A DNA stretch of 64,000 nucleotides from Schaalia odontolytica (GTDB lineage Bacteria; Actinomycetota; Actinomycetes; Actinomycetales; Actinomycetaceae), in assembly GCF_002847525.1 (NCBI RefSeq), contig NZ_PKKM01000006.1, positions 1 through 64,000 on the forward strand, in the 5' to 3' direction. Below, in pieces: positions 43,849 through 52,571 of the stretch. A program made the position numbers and the translations under genes. Positions within the stretch are counted from its first letter, which is position 1. Every line of letters begins with the position of its first letter. The notes beneath the pieces are model-generated. The model did no database searches, was not told where the DNA came from, and saw nothing but the letters and a program-made list of their open reading frames with translations.

Positions 43849-44287
43849 TGGAGCCCTCCTTGGTCCACTGGTCGGGGAACATGATGTCGAGCTGGTTCAT
43901 CATGGCGACAGCGGCCATGATGAACTGGGAGACCTCGGCGTGAACCTGCGCATCCGTGGCACCCACGACCCAGTTGAAGGTGTGCTGCAGGTGCAGGGCA
44001 ATGGCGCCGGTCTCGGTCGTGCCGGAGGTGATCTTCGGCAGGTAGGTCGACGCATTGAGGCGGCGTACCGCGGAGGCGATGGCGTCGGCGTGCGAGGGGT
44101 CGAAGAAGCGCGGGTAGTCCGCGACTCCCTGGACGGGGTGTCCCTCGGGGACAGCGATGCGGACGGTGCGGTTCGGCAGGATGGCCGCGACCTGGCCGGT
44201 GTTGGACACGAAGGGGATAAGCCCCACGGCCTCGACCGCTTCGATGACCCGGTCGAGGGTGACCGGGAGAGTGTCAGTTGTGCTCAT
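43841..44287 (-). CDS. YbjN domain-containing protein, shorter paralogue
   Basis: 148 aa, a second YbjN-like protein: TLDRVIEAVEAVGLIPFVS, ILPNRTVRIAVPEG, VRRLNASTYLPKI and FNWVVGATDAQVHAEVSQFIMAAVAMM. It and its neighbour probably form a complex, as tandem YbjN pairs between miaB and miaA recur in actinobacteria. TAGTCT lies 7 nt before the ATG, so the message may be leaderless. It diverges from miaA. Confidence 0.88.
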   Translation of the reverse strand: MSTTDTLPVTLDRVIEAVEAVGLIPFVSNTGQVAAILPNRTVRIAVPEGHPVQGVADYPRFFDPSHADAIASAVRRLNASTYLPKITSGTTETGAIALHLQHTFNWVVGATDAQVHAEVSQFIMAAVAMMNQLDIMFPDQWTKEGSNA

Positions 44288-44334
44288 GGTCTTAAGACTA
44301 GCCGTTGTTGGGTGGTATCTGTGGGAGCCACCCG

Positions 44335-44340
44335 TACACT
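44335..44340 (+). promoter_or_regulatory. Candidate -10 box of miaA
   Basis: TACACT lies 7 nt before the miaA ATG; TAGTCT of the divergent YbjN gene lies 35 bp away on the other strand. Confidence 0.4.
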
Positions 44341-44347
44341 GGTGGCC

Positions 44348-45337
44348 ATGGAGACATCGGTGAGGCGCGCGTCGGACGTCGTGTGCGCGGTTGTGGGGCC
44401 CACGGCCTCGGGCAAATCGGACCTGGCCCTGGAGCTGGCCTGCGTGCTTCCGGGTGCGTTGGGTGCGAGCGGCGCGGGCGAGATCGTCTCCGCGGACGCC
44501 CTGCAGCTCTACCGAGGCATGGACGTGGGGACGGCTAAGACTCCGGTGGAGGAGCGCCGCGGGATCGCCCATCACCAGATCGACGTGCTTGAGGTTCGGG
44601 ACGAGGCATCGGTGGCCGCCTACCAGAAGCACGCGCGCGCCGATGTAGCGGGCATTCACGAGCGCGGGGGCGTCGCGGTGGTCGCGGGAGGCTCCGGCCT
44701 CTATCAGCGCGCCCTCCTGGACGTCATCGAGTTCCCGGGCACGGACCCGGCCGTGCGCGCCCGACTCGAAGAAGAAGCCGAGGGGCCGATGGGGTCGCGC
44801 GGCCTGCACGATCGCCTGACCCAGCTCGACCCGATCTCAGCTGAGCGTATCGACCCGCACAACGCCCGCCGGATCATCCGCGCCCTTGAGGTCATCGAGC
44901 TGACTGGGCGCCCCTATTCGGCATCCATGCCGCGCCACGAGTTCGTGGCGCCCTCACTCATGGTGGCGCTGCGTCGCCCGATGGAGGAACTCGACGAGCG
45001 CATCGCGGTGCGTACCCGCGCCATGATGGACGGTGGCCTCATCGAGGAGGTGCGCGCCCTCATCGATGTGGGCCTGCGCGAGGCGAAGACCGCGTCGCGG
45101 GCGACGGGGTACGCCCAGGCGCTCGCCGTCATCGATGGGCAGATGAGTGAGGACGAGGCCGTGGAATCTATCGCGCTGGCCACGCGTCAGCTGGCACGCC
45201 GCCAGGTCAAGTGGCTGCGACCGGATCCTCGCGTGCACTGGCTGGACGTGGAGAGTTTCGACTCGAACGAGGCCGTGGTGCGCCACGTCGTCGAGCTGAC
45301 GCAGCGCGAGGCCGAGGCCACCCTGGGGCGCTCGTAA
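44348..45337 (+). CDS. miaA: tRNA dimethylallyltransferase MiaA
   Basis: 329 aa. It transfers an isopentenyl group from dimethylallyl diphosphate to A37 of tRNAs reading UNN codons. P-loop GPTASGKS (17-24), the catalytic SADALQLYRGMDVGTAKT, the GGSGLYQRALL motif and ATRQLARRQVKWLR are present. The ATG at 44348 is the first with homology and lies 7 nt after a -10. dapF follows 47 nt downstream. Confidence 0.95.
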   Translation: METSVRRASDVVCAVVGPTASGKSDLALELACVLPGALGASGAGEIVSADALQLYRGMDVGTAKTPVEERRGIAHHQIDVLEVRDEASVAAYQKHARADVAGIHERGGVAVVAGGSGLYQRALLDVIEFPGTDPAVRARLEEEAEGPMGSRGLHDRLTQLDPISAERIDPHNARRIIRALEVIELTGRPYSASMPRHEFVAPSLMVALRRPMEELDERIAVRTRAMMDGGLIEEVRALIDVGLREAKTASRATGYAQALAVIDGQMSEDEAVESIALATRQLARRQVKWLRPDPRVHWLDVESFDSNEAVVRHVVELTQREAEATLGRS

Positions 45338-45372
45338 CACGGGCGGGGGCTGCGCGCCCGGGAGCCGGGGGC

Positions 45373-45378
45373 TACGGT
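45373..45378 (+). promoter_or_regulatory. Candidate -10 box of dapF
   Basis: TACGGT, 6 nt before the first of two dapF ATGs; same layout as the ilvB leader. Confidence 0.4.
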
Positions 45379-45384
45379 GGAGTC

Positions 45385-46308
45385 ATGATGAACACGCAGC
45401 TGCCCGCCCACGCCCGCGTTGTCAAGGCCCACGGTGCCGGTAATTCCTTCGTCGTTGCCACGGACCAATACGACGACTACGACCCCAGCGAGGTCGAGGT
45501 GGCGACGCTGTGCTCGCCGGCCTTCGGGATCGGTGCGGATGGCTTTATCCGGGCGGTTGAACGTGACGGCCTGTGGTTCATGGACTACCGCAACGCGGAC
45601 GGCTCGAAGGCTGAGATGTGCGGCAACGGCGTGCGTGTCTTCGTTGATCACCTGCGTCGCGAGGGCCTCGTGGATCTGTCGGTTGGACAGACGCTGGATG
45701 TGGCCACGCGCGGCGGCATCAAGCGCGTGACCCCCGAATCGGAGGACGAGGGGCAGGGGGCGAGCTACCGTGTCGACATGGGTCCGGCGGCGTCTCCGGC
45801 GCGCGAGACGATCGACGTGCGAGTCCCGGGCATCGACGGCGTGTTGGGCGGTATCTGGGTGGACATGCCCAACCCGCACACGGTCGTCGAACTTGCCGAC
45901 GAGGAAACCCTGCGCGAGGTTTTCCTGCCGACCGTTGACGTCTCCCAGATCCCGCAGGCCCAGCGCCCCTCGTATGATCCGGCGCCCCAGGCGGGGACCA
46001 ACCTCGAGCTGGTCGTCGACCTGACCGAAGCCGGTGCGGAGAGCGGACACATCGAGATGCGCGTGCTCGAACGAGGCGTGGGGGAGACACAGGCGTGCGG
46101 CACCGGGTGCTGCGCGGCGGCCCTGGCCACCGCCCTGCGACGCGGCCCCGAAGCCCCCAGCCAGTGGGTCGTGGACATTCCGGGCGGAACGGTTATCGTC
46201 GGCCTCGACGGCGTCATCGACTGGACGGGAGAGAGCCCCCGCATCACGGACGCGTCGGTGTTCCTCACCGGACCCGCGACCCGAGTTGCGGAGATCTGCC
46301 TGCCCTGA
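45385..46308 (+). CDS. dapF: Diaminopimelate epimerase
   Basis: 307 aa. It converts LL- to meso-diaminopimelate, for lysine and peptidoglycan. The two catalytic cysteines are in EMCGNGVR (C79) and QACGTGCC (C238). Seen also are the N-terminal VVKAHGAGNSFVV and GIGADGFI. Two adjacent Met codons (45385, 45388) could start. Convergent with the methyltransferase gene. Confidence 0.95.
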   Translation: MMNTQLPAHARVVKAHGAGNSFVVATDQYDDYDPSEVEVATLCSPAFGIGADGFIRAVERDGLWFMDYRNADGSKAEMCGNGVRVFVDHLRREGLVDLSVGQTLDVATRGGIKRVTPESEDEGQGASYRVDMGPAASPARETIDVRVPGIDGVLGGIWVDMPNPHTVVELADEETLREVFLPTVDVSQIPQAQRPSYDPAPQAGTNLELVVDLTEAGAESGHIEMRVLERGVGETQACGTGCCAAALATALRRGPEAPSQWVVDIPGGTVIVGLDGVIDWTGESPRITDASVFLTGPATRVAEICLP

Positions 46309-46340
46309 GACCGGCATCCAGAAAACGGCACCGGGGAGCG

Positions 46341-46362
46341 CGACGAGGCCCCGGCCTCGTCG
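46341..46362. terminator. Bidirectional hairpin between dapF and the RsmC-like gene
   Basis: CGACGAGGCC and GGCCTCGTCG form a perfect inverted repeat with 2 bp between. It overlaps an exact copy of CCCCGGCCTCGTC (46349-46361). It sits in the 69-bp gap between convergent stops, as a terminator would. No T run. Confidence 0.6.
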
Positions 46363-46377
46363 GGGAAGAGGCGGGTG

Positions 46378-46992
46378 TCAGGCGGGGCGGACCTCGATGA
46401 TGCGGAAGCCCTTCTTGGATGCGTACTTCGAGGCCTGGAAGCCCTGGCCGTTCAGCCACGTGATGAGCGAATCCGCGCCCAGGTTGCGCTGGACGACCAG
46501 GTAGGCGACGCCGGTGGGGGCAAGCCTGCCCAGCCATGCCAGCAGCATCTCGTGCATCGCGTCCTTGCCGATGCGCACGGGCGGGTTCGACCAGATGACG
46601 TCGAAAAGCGTGTCTGTCTGCTGCGAGGAGGTCAGCGCCTCCTCCGCCTTGAGTGCGCGCACGCCGTTCGCCCCGTTGGACTGCGCGTTGCGCTGCGTCA
46701 GATCCACCGCGCGTGAGTTCACGTCCACCGCCCACACGGCGGCGTTCGGGGACTCCAGAGACATGATCGTCGCGATCGGACCCCACCCGCAGCCCAGGTC
46801 CAGGAATGTCCCGTCCTTAGGCAGGTCCGGGGCGATCTCCAGGAGCTGACGCGTGCCCAGATCGAGCTTAGAGCCTGAGAAGACGCGCGACGATACGCGC
46901 ATCGACAGGTCGAAGCCGCGTGCGCTCACCTCGATCGTACGGATTTCCTCCGCGCTCGCAGGGGAAGAGTCGGTGAAATACTGTTCGTCCAC
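46378..46992 (-). CDS. RsmC-like class I SAM-dependent methyltransferase
   Basis: 204 aa. It has the SAM motif FLDLGCGWGPIATIM and the amino-methyltransferase motif NPP in DVIWSNPPVRIG. The domain is of the RsmC/RlmG (16S G1207 or 23S G1835) type, which suggests an rRNA guanine-N2 methyltransferase lacking the N-terminal pseudo-domain. GTG 46992 (VDEQYF) is chosen; TAGGCT 7 nt upstream suggests a leaderless message. Confidence 0.9.
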   Translation of the reverse strand: MDEQYFTDSSPASAEEIRTIEVSARGFDLSMRVSSRVFSGSKLDLGTRQLLEIAPDLPKDGTFLDLGCGWGPIATIMSLESPNAAVWAVDVNSRAVDLTQRNAQSNGANGVRALKAEEALTSSQQTDTLFDVIWSNPPVRIGKDAMHEMLLAWLGRLAPTGVAYLVVQRNLGADSLITWLNGQGFQASKYASKKGFRIIEVRPA

Positions 46993-47051
46993 GGAAGAAA
47001 GCCTATCGCGCCCGCGCGCGCAGGCGCAGATGGGGGCGGCGCGTGCGACAC

Positions 47052-47057
47052 TAGAAT
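47052..47057 (+). promoter_or_regulatory. Candidate -10 box of hflX
   Basis: TAGAAT, 20 nt before the hflX ATG, leaving room for the AAAAGGA ribosome site. No clear -35. Confidence 0.4.
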
Positions 47058-47077
47058 CCCCCACGAAAAGGATGGTT

Positions 47078-48610
47078 ATGGACACGACCCATACAGGTGC
47101 GGACTCTTCGAAAGAGGAGCGCGACCAGCGCGTCAACGGCGTTGTCGCGCGTATCCTCGCGCGCTCGGGAACGGCGCTCGCATCGACGACGGGTCAGGAC
47201 ACCTCCCAGGACGCCGGTGCCCTCGAGCGCGAGGCCCGCGCGGGCACGCGCCGCGTCGACACAGGTGCCTCCGACCGTGAGGACATCTCCGAGGTCGAAT
47301 ACCGCCAGGTGCGACTCGAAAAGGTCGTGCTCGTGGGCCTGCGCACCACGCAGAGTGAGGAAGAGGCGGAGAACTCGCTGCGTGAGCTGGCCGCGCTCGC
47401 GGAGACCGCCGGTTCGCGCGTTCTCGACGGCATCATCCAGCGCCGCATGAAGCCCGACCCCGCAACCTACCTGGGGTCTGGCAAGGCCCGCGAGCTGGCC
47501 GACATCGTGCGCGGCGTCGAGGCCGACACCGTCATCGTTGACGAGGAGCTGGCCCCCTCCCAGCGTCGTGGGCTGGAGGACGTTGTCGACGCCAAGGTCG
47601 TCGACCGCACGGCCCTCATCCTCGACATTTTTGCCCAGCATGCCAAGTCCCGTGAGGGCAAGGCGCAGGTCGAGCTCGCGCAGCTCGAGTACCTGCTGCC
47701 GCGCCTGCGCGGCTGGGGTGAGTCGATGTCCCGTCAGGCCGGCGGCCGCGTCGCGGGCGGCGCGGGTATCGGTTCCAGGGGCCCCGGTGAGACCAAGATC
47801 GAGCTGGACCGTCGCCGCATCCGCACGCGCATGGCGAAGCTGCGCGCGGACATCGCGCGCATGGAACCCGCCCGTCGAACCCAGCGCAATTCGCGCCGCC
47901 GTGGCGCAGTGCCCTCGGTGGCCATCGCCGGGTACACGAACGCGGGCAAGTCGACGCTGCTCAATCGCTTGACGGACGCGGGCGTCCTCGTCCAGGACGC
48001 GCTGTTTGCGACGCTGGACCCGACGGTGCGCCGTGCGCGCGCCGCGGACGGTCGCGAATACACCCTCACCGACACGGTCGGCTTCGTGCGCAACCTGCCC
48101 ACCCAGCTGGTCGAGGCATTCCGCTCGACCCTGGAGGAGGTCGGCCAAGCCGACATCATCTTGCACGTCGTGGACGCCGCCCATCCCGACCCGGTCTCCC
48201 AGGTGCAGGCCGTGCGCGCGGTCATCGACACTATCGAGGGCGCCTCGGAGATCCCGGAGCTGATCGCGCTGAACAAGGCGGACCTTGCCTCGCCCGAGCA
48301 GATCGCGCTGCTGCGCACCGTATTCCCGAACGCTGTTCCGCTGAGCGCACACACGGGCTGGGGCGTGGAGGCGCTGCGCGCGGCCCTCGAAGACATGCTG
48401 CCCCGGCCACGCGTGGCCGTCGATGCGATCCTGCCGTACTCGGCCGGCTCACTCGTGCACCGCATCCACGAGGAGGGCGACGTCGAGCGCGAGGAGTACG
48501 TCGAGACGGGCACCCGGATCGTCGCGCGCGTCGACGAGGCCCTGGCTGCCGTCATCGCCCGCGAGGCGGTGGGCGGCACCGTGGGTGACGCGGCGGTGAG
48601 CGGGGAGTGA
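47078..48610 (+). CDS. hflX: GTPase HflX
   Basis: 510 aa. A ribosome-splitting GTPase of the heat-shock/antibiotic response. The N-terminal HflX domain (about 75-290, with GSGKARELADIV and the glycine-rich GGAGIGSRGPGETKIELDRRRI) precedes the G domain (G1 GYTNAGKST, G3 DTVGF, G4 NKADL). A 75-residue charged N-terminal extension is longer than in E. coli. AAAAGGA is 5 nt before ATG 47078. The stop overlaps dinG (GTGA). Confidence 0.95.
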   Translation: MDTTHTGADSSKEERDQRVNGVVARILARSGTALASTTGQDTSQDAGALEREARAGTRRVDTGASDREDISEVEYRQVRLEKVVLVGLRTTQSEEEAENSLRELAALAETAGSRVLDGIIQRRMKPDPATYLGSGKARELADIVRGVEADTVIVDEELAPSQRRGLEDVVDAKVVDRTALILDIFAQHAKSREGKAQVELAQLEYLLPRLRGWGESMSRQAGGRVAGGAGIGSRGPGETKIELDRRRIRTRMAKLRADIARMEPARRTQRNSRRRGAVPSVAIAGYTNAGKSTLLNRLTDAGVLVQDALFATLDPTVRRARAADGREYTLTDTVGFVRNLPTQLVEAFRSTLEEVGQADIILHVVDAAHPDPVSQVQAVRAVIDTIEGASEIPELIALNKADLASPEQIALLRTVFPNAVPLSAHTGWGVEALRAALEDMLPRPRVAVDAILPYSAGSLVHRIHEEGDVEREEYVETGTRIVARVDEALAAVIAREAVGGTVGDAAVSGE

Positions 48611-50547
48611 GCGCGGACCTGGTCGAGGCCTCGGGTCGCGTTCTCGACGCGGTCGTCGCCCAGATGGGCGGGTCCCCGCGCGAGGGGCAGGCCTCGATGG
48701 TCGCCGAAGGCGCCGCTGCCCTGGAGGACCGCCAGCATCTTCTCGTGCAGGCGGGCACGGGCACGGGCAAGTCCGTGGGCTACCTGGTGCCGCTGCTGAC
48801 GCACTGCGCGACGAACGGCGTGCGCGGGGTGGTCTCCACCGCGACGCTCGCGCTGCAGCGCCAGATCCTCGTCAAGGACGCCCCGGTGGTCGTCGATGCG
48901 GTCGCCTCACAGACGGGCGCGCGCCTGAAGGTCGCGGTGCTCAAAGGCTGGTCGAACTACGCGTGCCTGCACAAGCTGGACGGCGGGTACCCTACCGAGG
49001 GCACTCTGTTCGAGGATCGGGACGTGAGCGTCGGCCCGACGGGCGAGCTCGGCAAGGAGATCCTGCGCATCCGCGAGTGGATCAGCGAGACCACGACGGG
49101 GGATCGCGACGACCTGGTTCCGGGCGTCTCGGATCGCGCCTGGCACCACGCCTCGGTCGCCAAACCCGAGTGCCTGGGCAAGCACTGCCCGCTCATCGAC
49201 GAGTGCTTCGCGCAGGCGGCACGCATGGAGGCCGCGGACGCGGACGTCGTCGTCACGAACCACTCGCTCTTTGGTATCAACGCGTGTGGTGAGGGCGAAC
49301 TCTTCGGCGAGTACGACGCCGTCGTCATCGACGAGGCCCACGAGCTGGCCGACCGCGTGCGCTCCCAGGCTGCAGCCGACCTGACGGTCGCCCGCGTGAG
49401 CCGTGTGGCCCGCTCCCTGCGCTCGAATCTCTCGATCGATTCCACCGACCTGGACGAGGCCGGGGCCGGGCTGGGTGCAGCGATGGCCCCCTTGGAGGCG
49501 GGGCTCTTGGAATACCGGCCGAGCGCCCTCGTCGATGCGATGATCGTGCTGGACGGCGCGGCCCGTCGCGCCAGCCACGAGGTCTCCGAGGCGCAGGGAG
49601 AACCCGCCGCCAAGCTCCTGGCCCGCGCCGCTATCGACGAGCTGATCGGAGCTCTTGACGCGTGGGGACGAGACCCCGACCAGTCGATCGCCTACATCAC
49701 GAAGGACGAATCGGACAATGCGCGACTGACGGTGGGGCCCCTCGATGTATCGGCGGCGATCGGTGGAACCGGCATCGGTGAACGACCGGCGATCCTCACC
49801 TCCGCGACCCTCGCGATCGGTGGAAACTTCGACTTCATGGCCGCCCAGGCCGGCATGGCGGTCTCTGGGGTGCCGTGGCACGGTATCGACGTGGGTTCCC
49901 CCTTTGACCACGGTCGACAGGGAATCCGCTATGTGGCGACCCACCTGCCGCTGCCGGGGCGAGACGGCCCCTCCGAGGAGCTGCTCGACGAGCTCGTGGA
50001 ACTGGCGCAGGCCTCGGGCGGCGGGATGCTCGCCCTCTTCGCGTCACGACGCGGGGCGATGGCGGGAGCGCAGGCCCTGCGCGAGCGTACGGACCTGACC
50101 GTCTACCTGCAGGGTGAAGAGACCCTGGCACAGCTGATCCAGCGGTTCCGCGAGGAACGTGACTCGTGCCTGGTCGGCACGATGTCCCTGTGGCAGGGCG
50201 TCGACGTCGCGGGGGATGCCTGCCGCCTTGTCGTCATCGACAAGATCCCGTTCCCGCGCCCGGATGATCCCGTCTCGCGCGCCCGCTCGATGGATGTCGA
50301 GCGCCGGGGCGGTAACGGTTTCGTGTCGGTCTCGCTCACGCATGCGGCGCTCATGATGGCCCAGGGCGTGGGGCGCCTCCTGCGCTCGACCGACGACCGG
50401 GGCGTCGTGGCGATCCTCGATCCGCGCGTGGTGACCAAGCGCTATGGCGGCTTCATCATGCGTTCCCTGCCTGCCATGTGGCCGACGATGGATCCGGACG
50501 TTGTTCGCGGTGCCCTGCGACGCCTCGCGAAGGGTTCTAACCAGTAG
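48607..50547 (+). CDS. dinG: DinG-family ATP-dependent DNA helicase
   Basis: 646 aa, an XPD-like superfamily 2 helicase. Walker A QAGTGTGKS (about 48-56), the iron-sulfur cysteines C120, C189, C194 and C200, DEAH (VVIDEAHEL) and the motif VI region QGVGRLLRSTDDRG are all intact. DinG unwinds 5' to 3' and removes R-loops or G-quadruplexes. The GTG start overlaps the hflX stop. No LexA box is seen before hflX. Confidence 0.94.
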   Translation: MSADLVEASGRVLDAVVAQMGGSPREGQASMVAEGAAALEDRQHLLVQAGTGTGKSVGYLVPLLTHCATNGVRGVVSTATLALQRQILVKDAPVVVDAVASQTGARLKVAVLKGWSNYACLHKLDGGYPTEGTLFEDRDVSVGPTGELGKEILRIREWISETTTGDRDDLVPGVSDRAWHHASVAKPECLGKHCPLIDECFAQAARMEAADADVVVTNHSLFGINACGEGELFGEYDAVVIDEAHELADRVRSQAAADLTVARVSRVARSLRSNLSIDSTDLDEAGAGLGAAMAPLEAGLLEYRPSALVDAMIVLDGAARRASHEVSEAQGEPAAKLLARAAIDELIGALDAWGRDPDQSIAYITKDESDNARLTVGPLDVSAAIGGTGIGERPAILTSATLAIGGNFDFMAAQAGMAVSGVPWHGIDVGSPFDHGRQGIRYVATHLPLPGRDGPSEELLDELVELAQASGGGMLALFASRRGAMAGAQALRERTDLTVYLQGEETLAQLIQRFREERDSCLVGTMSLWQGVDVAGDACRLVVIDKIPFPRPDDPVSRARSMDVERRGGNGFVSVSLTHAALMMAQGVGRLLRSTDDRGVVAILDPRVVTKRYGGFIMRSLPAMWPTMDPDVVRGALRRLAKGSNQ

Positions 50548-50649
50548 GGGCGGGTGCTCCTCGAGCCAGTAAAACGTCGTGCAGATAACGGGCGCGCACG
50601 GGCCCCTATCTGAGACAATAAAGGTGCCCGCAGACTCTAGGAGACACTC

Positions 50650-51639
50650 GTGGAAAACAAAGCGCAGACCCTGTACCCGTCAAAGTCCTCCGGACGTCCT
50701 TCCAAGATCGCCATCATCGGTGCCGGTGCCGTTGGCACGGCGGTCGCGTACGCCTGTGCGATGCGCGGCGACGCCCGCTCGATCGTTCTTCAGGACATCA
50801 ACAAAGCCAAGGTTGAGGCCGAAGCCCTCGACATGGCCCACGGCATCCAGTTCACGCCGGCCGGCTCGATCGAAGGCTCGGACGACGTTGAAATCGTTCG
50901 TGGTGCCGACCTGATCATCGTGACGGCTGGCGCGAAGCAGCAGCCCGGGCAGTCCCGCCTGGAGCTGGCTGGTTCGACCGTGAACCTGATGAAGAAGATC
51001 GTTCCGAACCTGCAGAATGTGGCTCCGGATGCCCGCTTCATGTTCGTCACGAACCCCGTCGACGTCGTCACCTACGTGGCGCTGAAGCTCACGGGCCTGC
51101 CCCGCAACCAGGTCTTCGGTTCGGGCACTGTGCTCGACACTTCCCGTCTGCGCTACCTGGTCTCGCGCGAGACCGGTGTGGCCACCCAGAACATTCACGC
51201 GTACGTGGCGGGTGAGCACGGCGACTCCGAGGTCGCCCTGTGGTCTAGCGCCGAGATCGGCAACGTCCCGCTGTCGCAGTGGGGCCCGACCCTGTCCGGT
51301 GGCGTCTTCGACTCCGCGCTGCGCAACTCCATCGCGCAGGAGGTTGTTCAGTCCGCTTACAAGATCATCGAGGGCAAGGGCGCGACGAACTACGCGATCG
51401 GTCTGTCCGCCGCGAACATCGCGGGTGCTGTCCTGCGTGACGAGCAGCGAGTCCTGACCATCTCGACCCTGCTCGAGGACTGGGAGGGCATCTCGGACGT
51501 CGTCATGGCTGCCCCGACCATCGTGGGCCGCGACGGCGCCGGGCGCGTCCTTAACCCGCCGCTCACGCTCAACGAGCGCGACGGTCTGACCGCCTCGGCC
51601 CAGCGCCTGCGTCAGGTTGCCCGCGACCTGGGCTTCTGA
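50650..51639 (+). CDS. ldh: L-lactate dehydrogenase
   Basis: 329 aa, NAD-dependent. It has GAGAVGTAVAYACA, the specificity loop KQQPGQSRLEL, catalytic NPVDVVTY, D-T-SRLR and H of GEHGDSE. It reduces pyruvate to L-lactate, consistent with fermentative life. The start is GTG (AGGAG 7 nt upstream). ACAATA (50616-50621) is a possible -10. Confidence 0.96.
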   Translation: MENKAQTLYPSKSSGRPSKIAIIGAGAVGTAVAYACAMRGDARSIVLQDINKAKVEAEALDMAHGIQFTPAGSIEGSDDVEIVRGADLIIVTAGAKQQPGQSRLELAGSTVNLMKKIVPNLQNVAPDARFMFVTNPVDVVTYVALKLTGLPRNQVFGSGTVLDTSRLRYLVSRETGVATQNIHAYVAGEHGDSEVALWSSAEIGNVPLSQWGPTLSGGVFDSALRNSIAQEVVQSAYKIIEGKGATNYAIGLSAANIAGAVLRDEQRVLTISTLLEDWEGISDVVMAAPTIVGRDGAGRVLNPPLTLNERDGLTASAQRLRQVARDLGF

Positions 51640-51647
51640 GTCTCATT

Positions 51648-51698
51648 CGCATAAGACAGTGGCACCACCCTTGTTGGGTGGTGCCACTGTCTTATGCG
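51648..51698. terminator. Very long bidirectional terminator between ldh and lexA
   Basis: A perfect 23-bp inverted repeat (51648-51670 with 51676-51698) around TTGTT, in the 64-bp gap between convergent ldh and lexA. Confidence 0.9.
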
Positions 51699-51703
51699 GT
51701 GCG

Positions 51704-52384
51704 TCAGAGAGAACGGATAACGGTCACGACCTTGCCCAGGATGGTGGCTTCGTCGCCGGGGATGGGGGAGTAGTCCTGGTTGTGGGGGAGTAGCCATACG
51801 TGACCGCCCGTGATGGAGAGTTCCTTGACTGTTGCTTCGCCGTCGATCATGGCGGCGACAAATTCTCCGTTGCGGGCCTCGTTCTGCGAGCGGATGACAA
51901 CGTAGTCCCCGTCGAAGATGCCCGCATCGACCATCGACTCGCCGCTCACCTCGAGCATGAACAGATCGCCGTGTCCGGTCATGGACGTGGGAAGACGGAA
52001 GACATCCTCCACGTGCTGCTCAGCCGTGATGGGGGCACCCGCAGCGATGCGTCCAACGAGCGGAATCGCCGTGCCTTCCTCTTCCACGTGGGAGACGGGG
52101 ACCTCGATACGAACAATCTTCTCGGAAGGCTGCGACGAGGAAGCGATGCCGAGCTCGGTGCGTGCCCGATCGGTGAGATCGAGGGCACGAGGCAGACCGG
52201 GCTCGCGGACCAGGTACCCGTCGGCCTCGAGTGCGTCGAGGTGGTGCTTCACCGTCGACGGTGAAGCCAAACCGACTGCGGATGCGATCTCGCGCACAGA
52301 GGGAGGAAAGCCGCTCGACGCCAGCTTTTCGTTGATAACTCGCAAGATCGCACGGTGTCGATCGCTGATCGAGCGCTCCGTCAT
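51704..52384 (-). CDS. lexA: SOS repressor LexA
   Basis: 226 aa. The winged helix (residues 1-75, FPPSVREIASAVGLASPSTVKHHLDAL) binds SOS boxes. The S24 domain has the self-cleavage site Ala115-Gly116 (GRIAAGAPI), the catalytic Ser150 (SGESMVD) and Lys187 (EATVKEL). RecA filaments trigger cleavage. AGGAGAGGCC precedes the ATG. Diverges from the LysM gene with SOS boxes between. Confidence 0.97.
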   Translation of the reverse strand: MTERSISDRHRAILRVINEKLASSGFPPSVREIASAVGLASPSTVKHHLDALEADGYLVREPGLPRALDLTDRARTELGIASSSQPSEKIVRIEVPVSHVEEEGTAIPLVGRIAAGAPITAEQHVEDVFRLPTSMTGHGDLFMLEVSGESMVDAGIFDGDYVVIRSQNEARNGEFVAAMIDGEATVKELSITGGHVWLLPHNQDYSPIPGDEATILGKVVTVIRSL

Positions 52385-52471
52385 GGCCTCTCCTTCGCAT
52401 CGGGGTGGACGCAGATGTGCATGGCTCGGTGTCCACTGGATACGTCAAGGATAAGCCGATTTCACGCAAAA

Positions 52472-52487
52472 TGAAACATATGTTCGA
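52472..52487. promoter_or_regulatory. SOS box proximal to lexA
   Basis: TGAAACATATGTTCGA matches TCGAAC-N4-GTTCGA at 10 of 12 positions, 88 bp upstream of lexA. Probably autoregulation. Confidence 0.75.
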
Positions 52488-52494
52488 GTGCGTC

Positions 52495-52523
52495 TCGACA
52501 TTGCGCACGGCGCCTGCTATCGT
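52495..52523 (+). promoter_or_regulatory. Promoter of the LysM gene
   Basis: TCGACA (52495-52500) and TATCGT (52518-52523) with a 17-nt spacer, immediately before the SOS box at 52535. Confidence 0.6.
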
Positions 52524-52534
52524 ACAGGTGTTCG

Positions 52535-52550
52535 ACGAACAGATGTTCGA
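52535..52550. promoter_or_regulatory. SOS box of the LysM gene
   Basis: ACGAACAGATGTTCGA matches the LexA consensus at 11 of 12 positions and overlaps the predicted transcription start, 21 bp before the ATG. Confidence 0.85.
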
Positions 52551-52571
52551 TTGAGTTTTCTGGAGGTTCTC

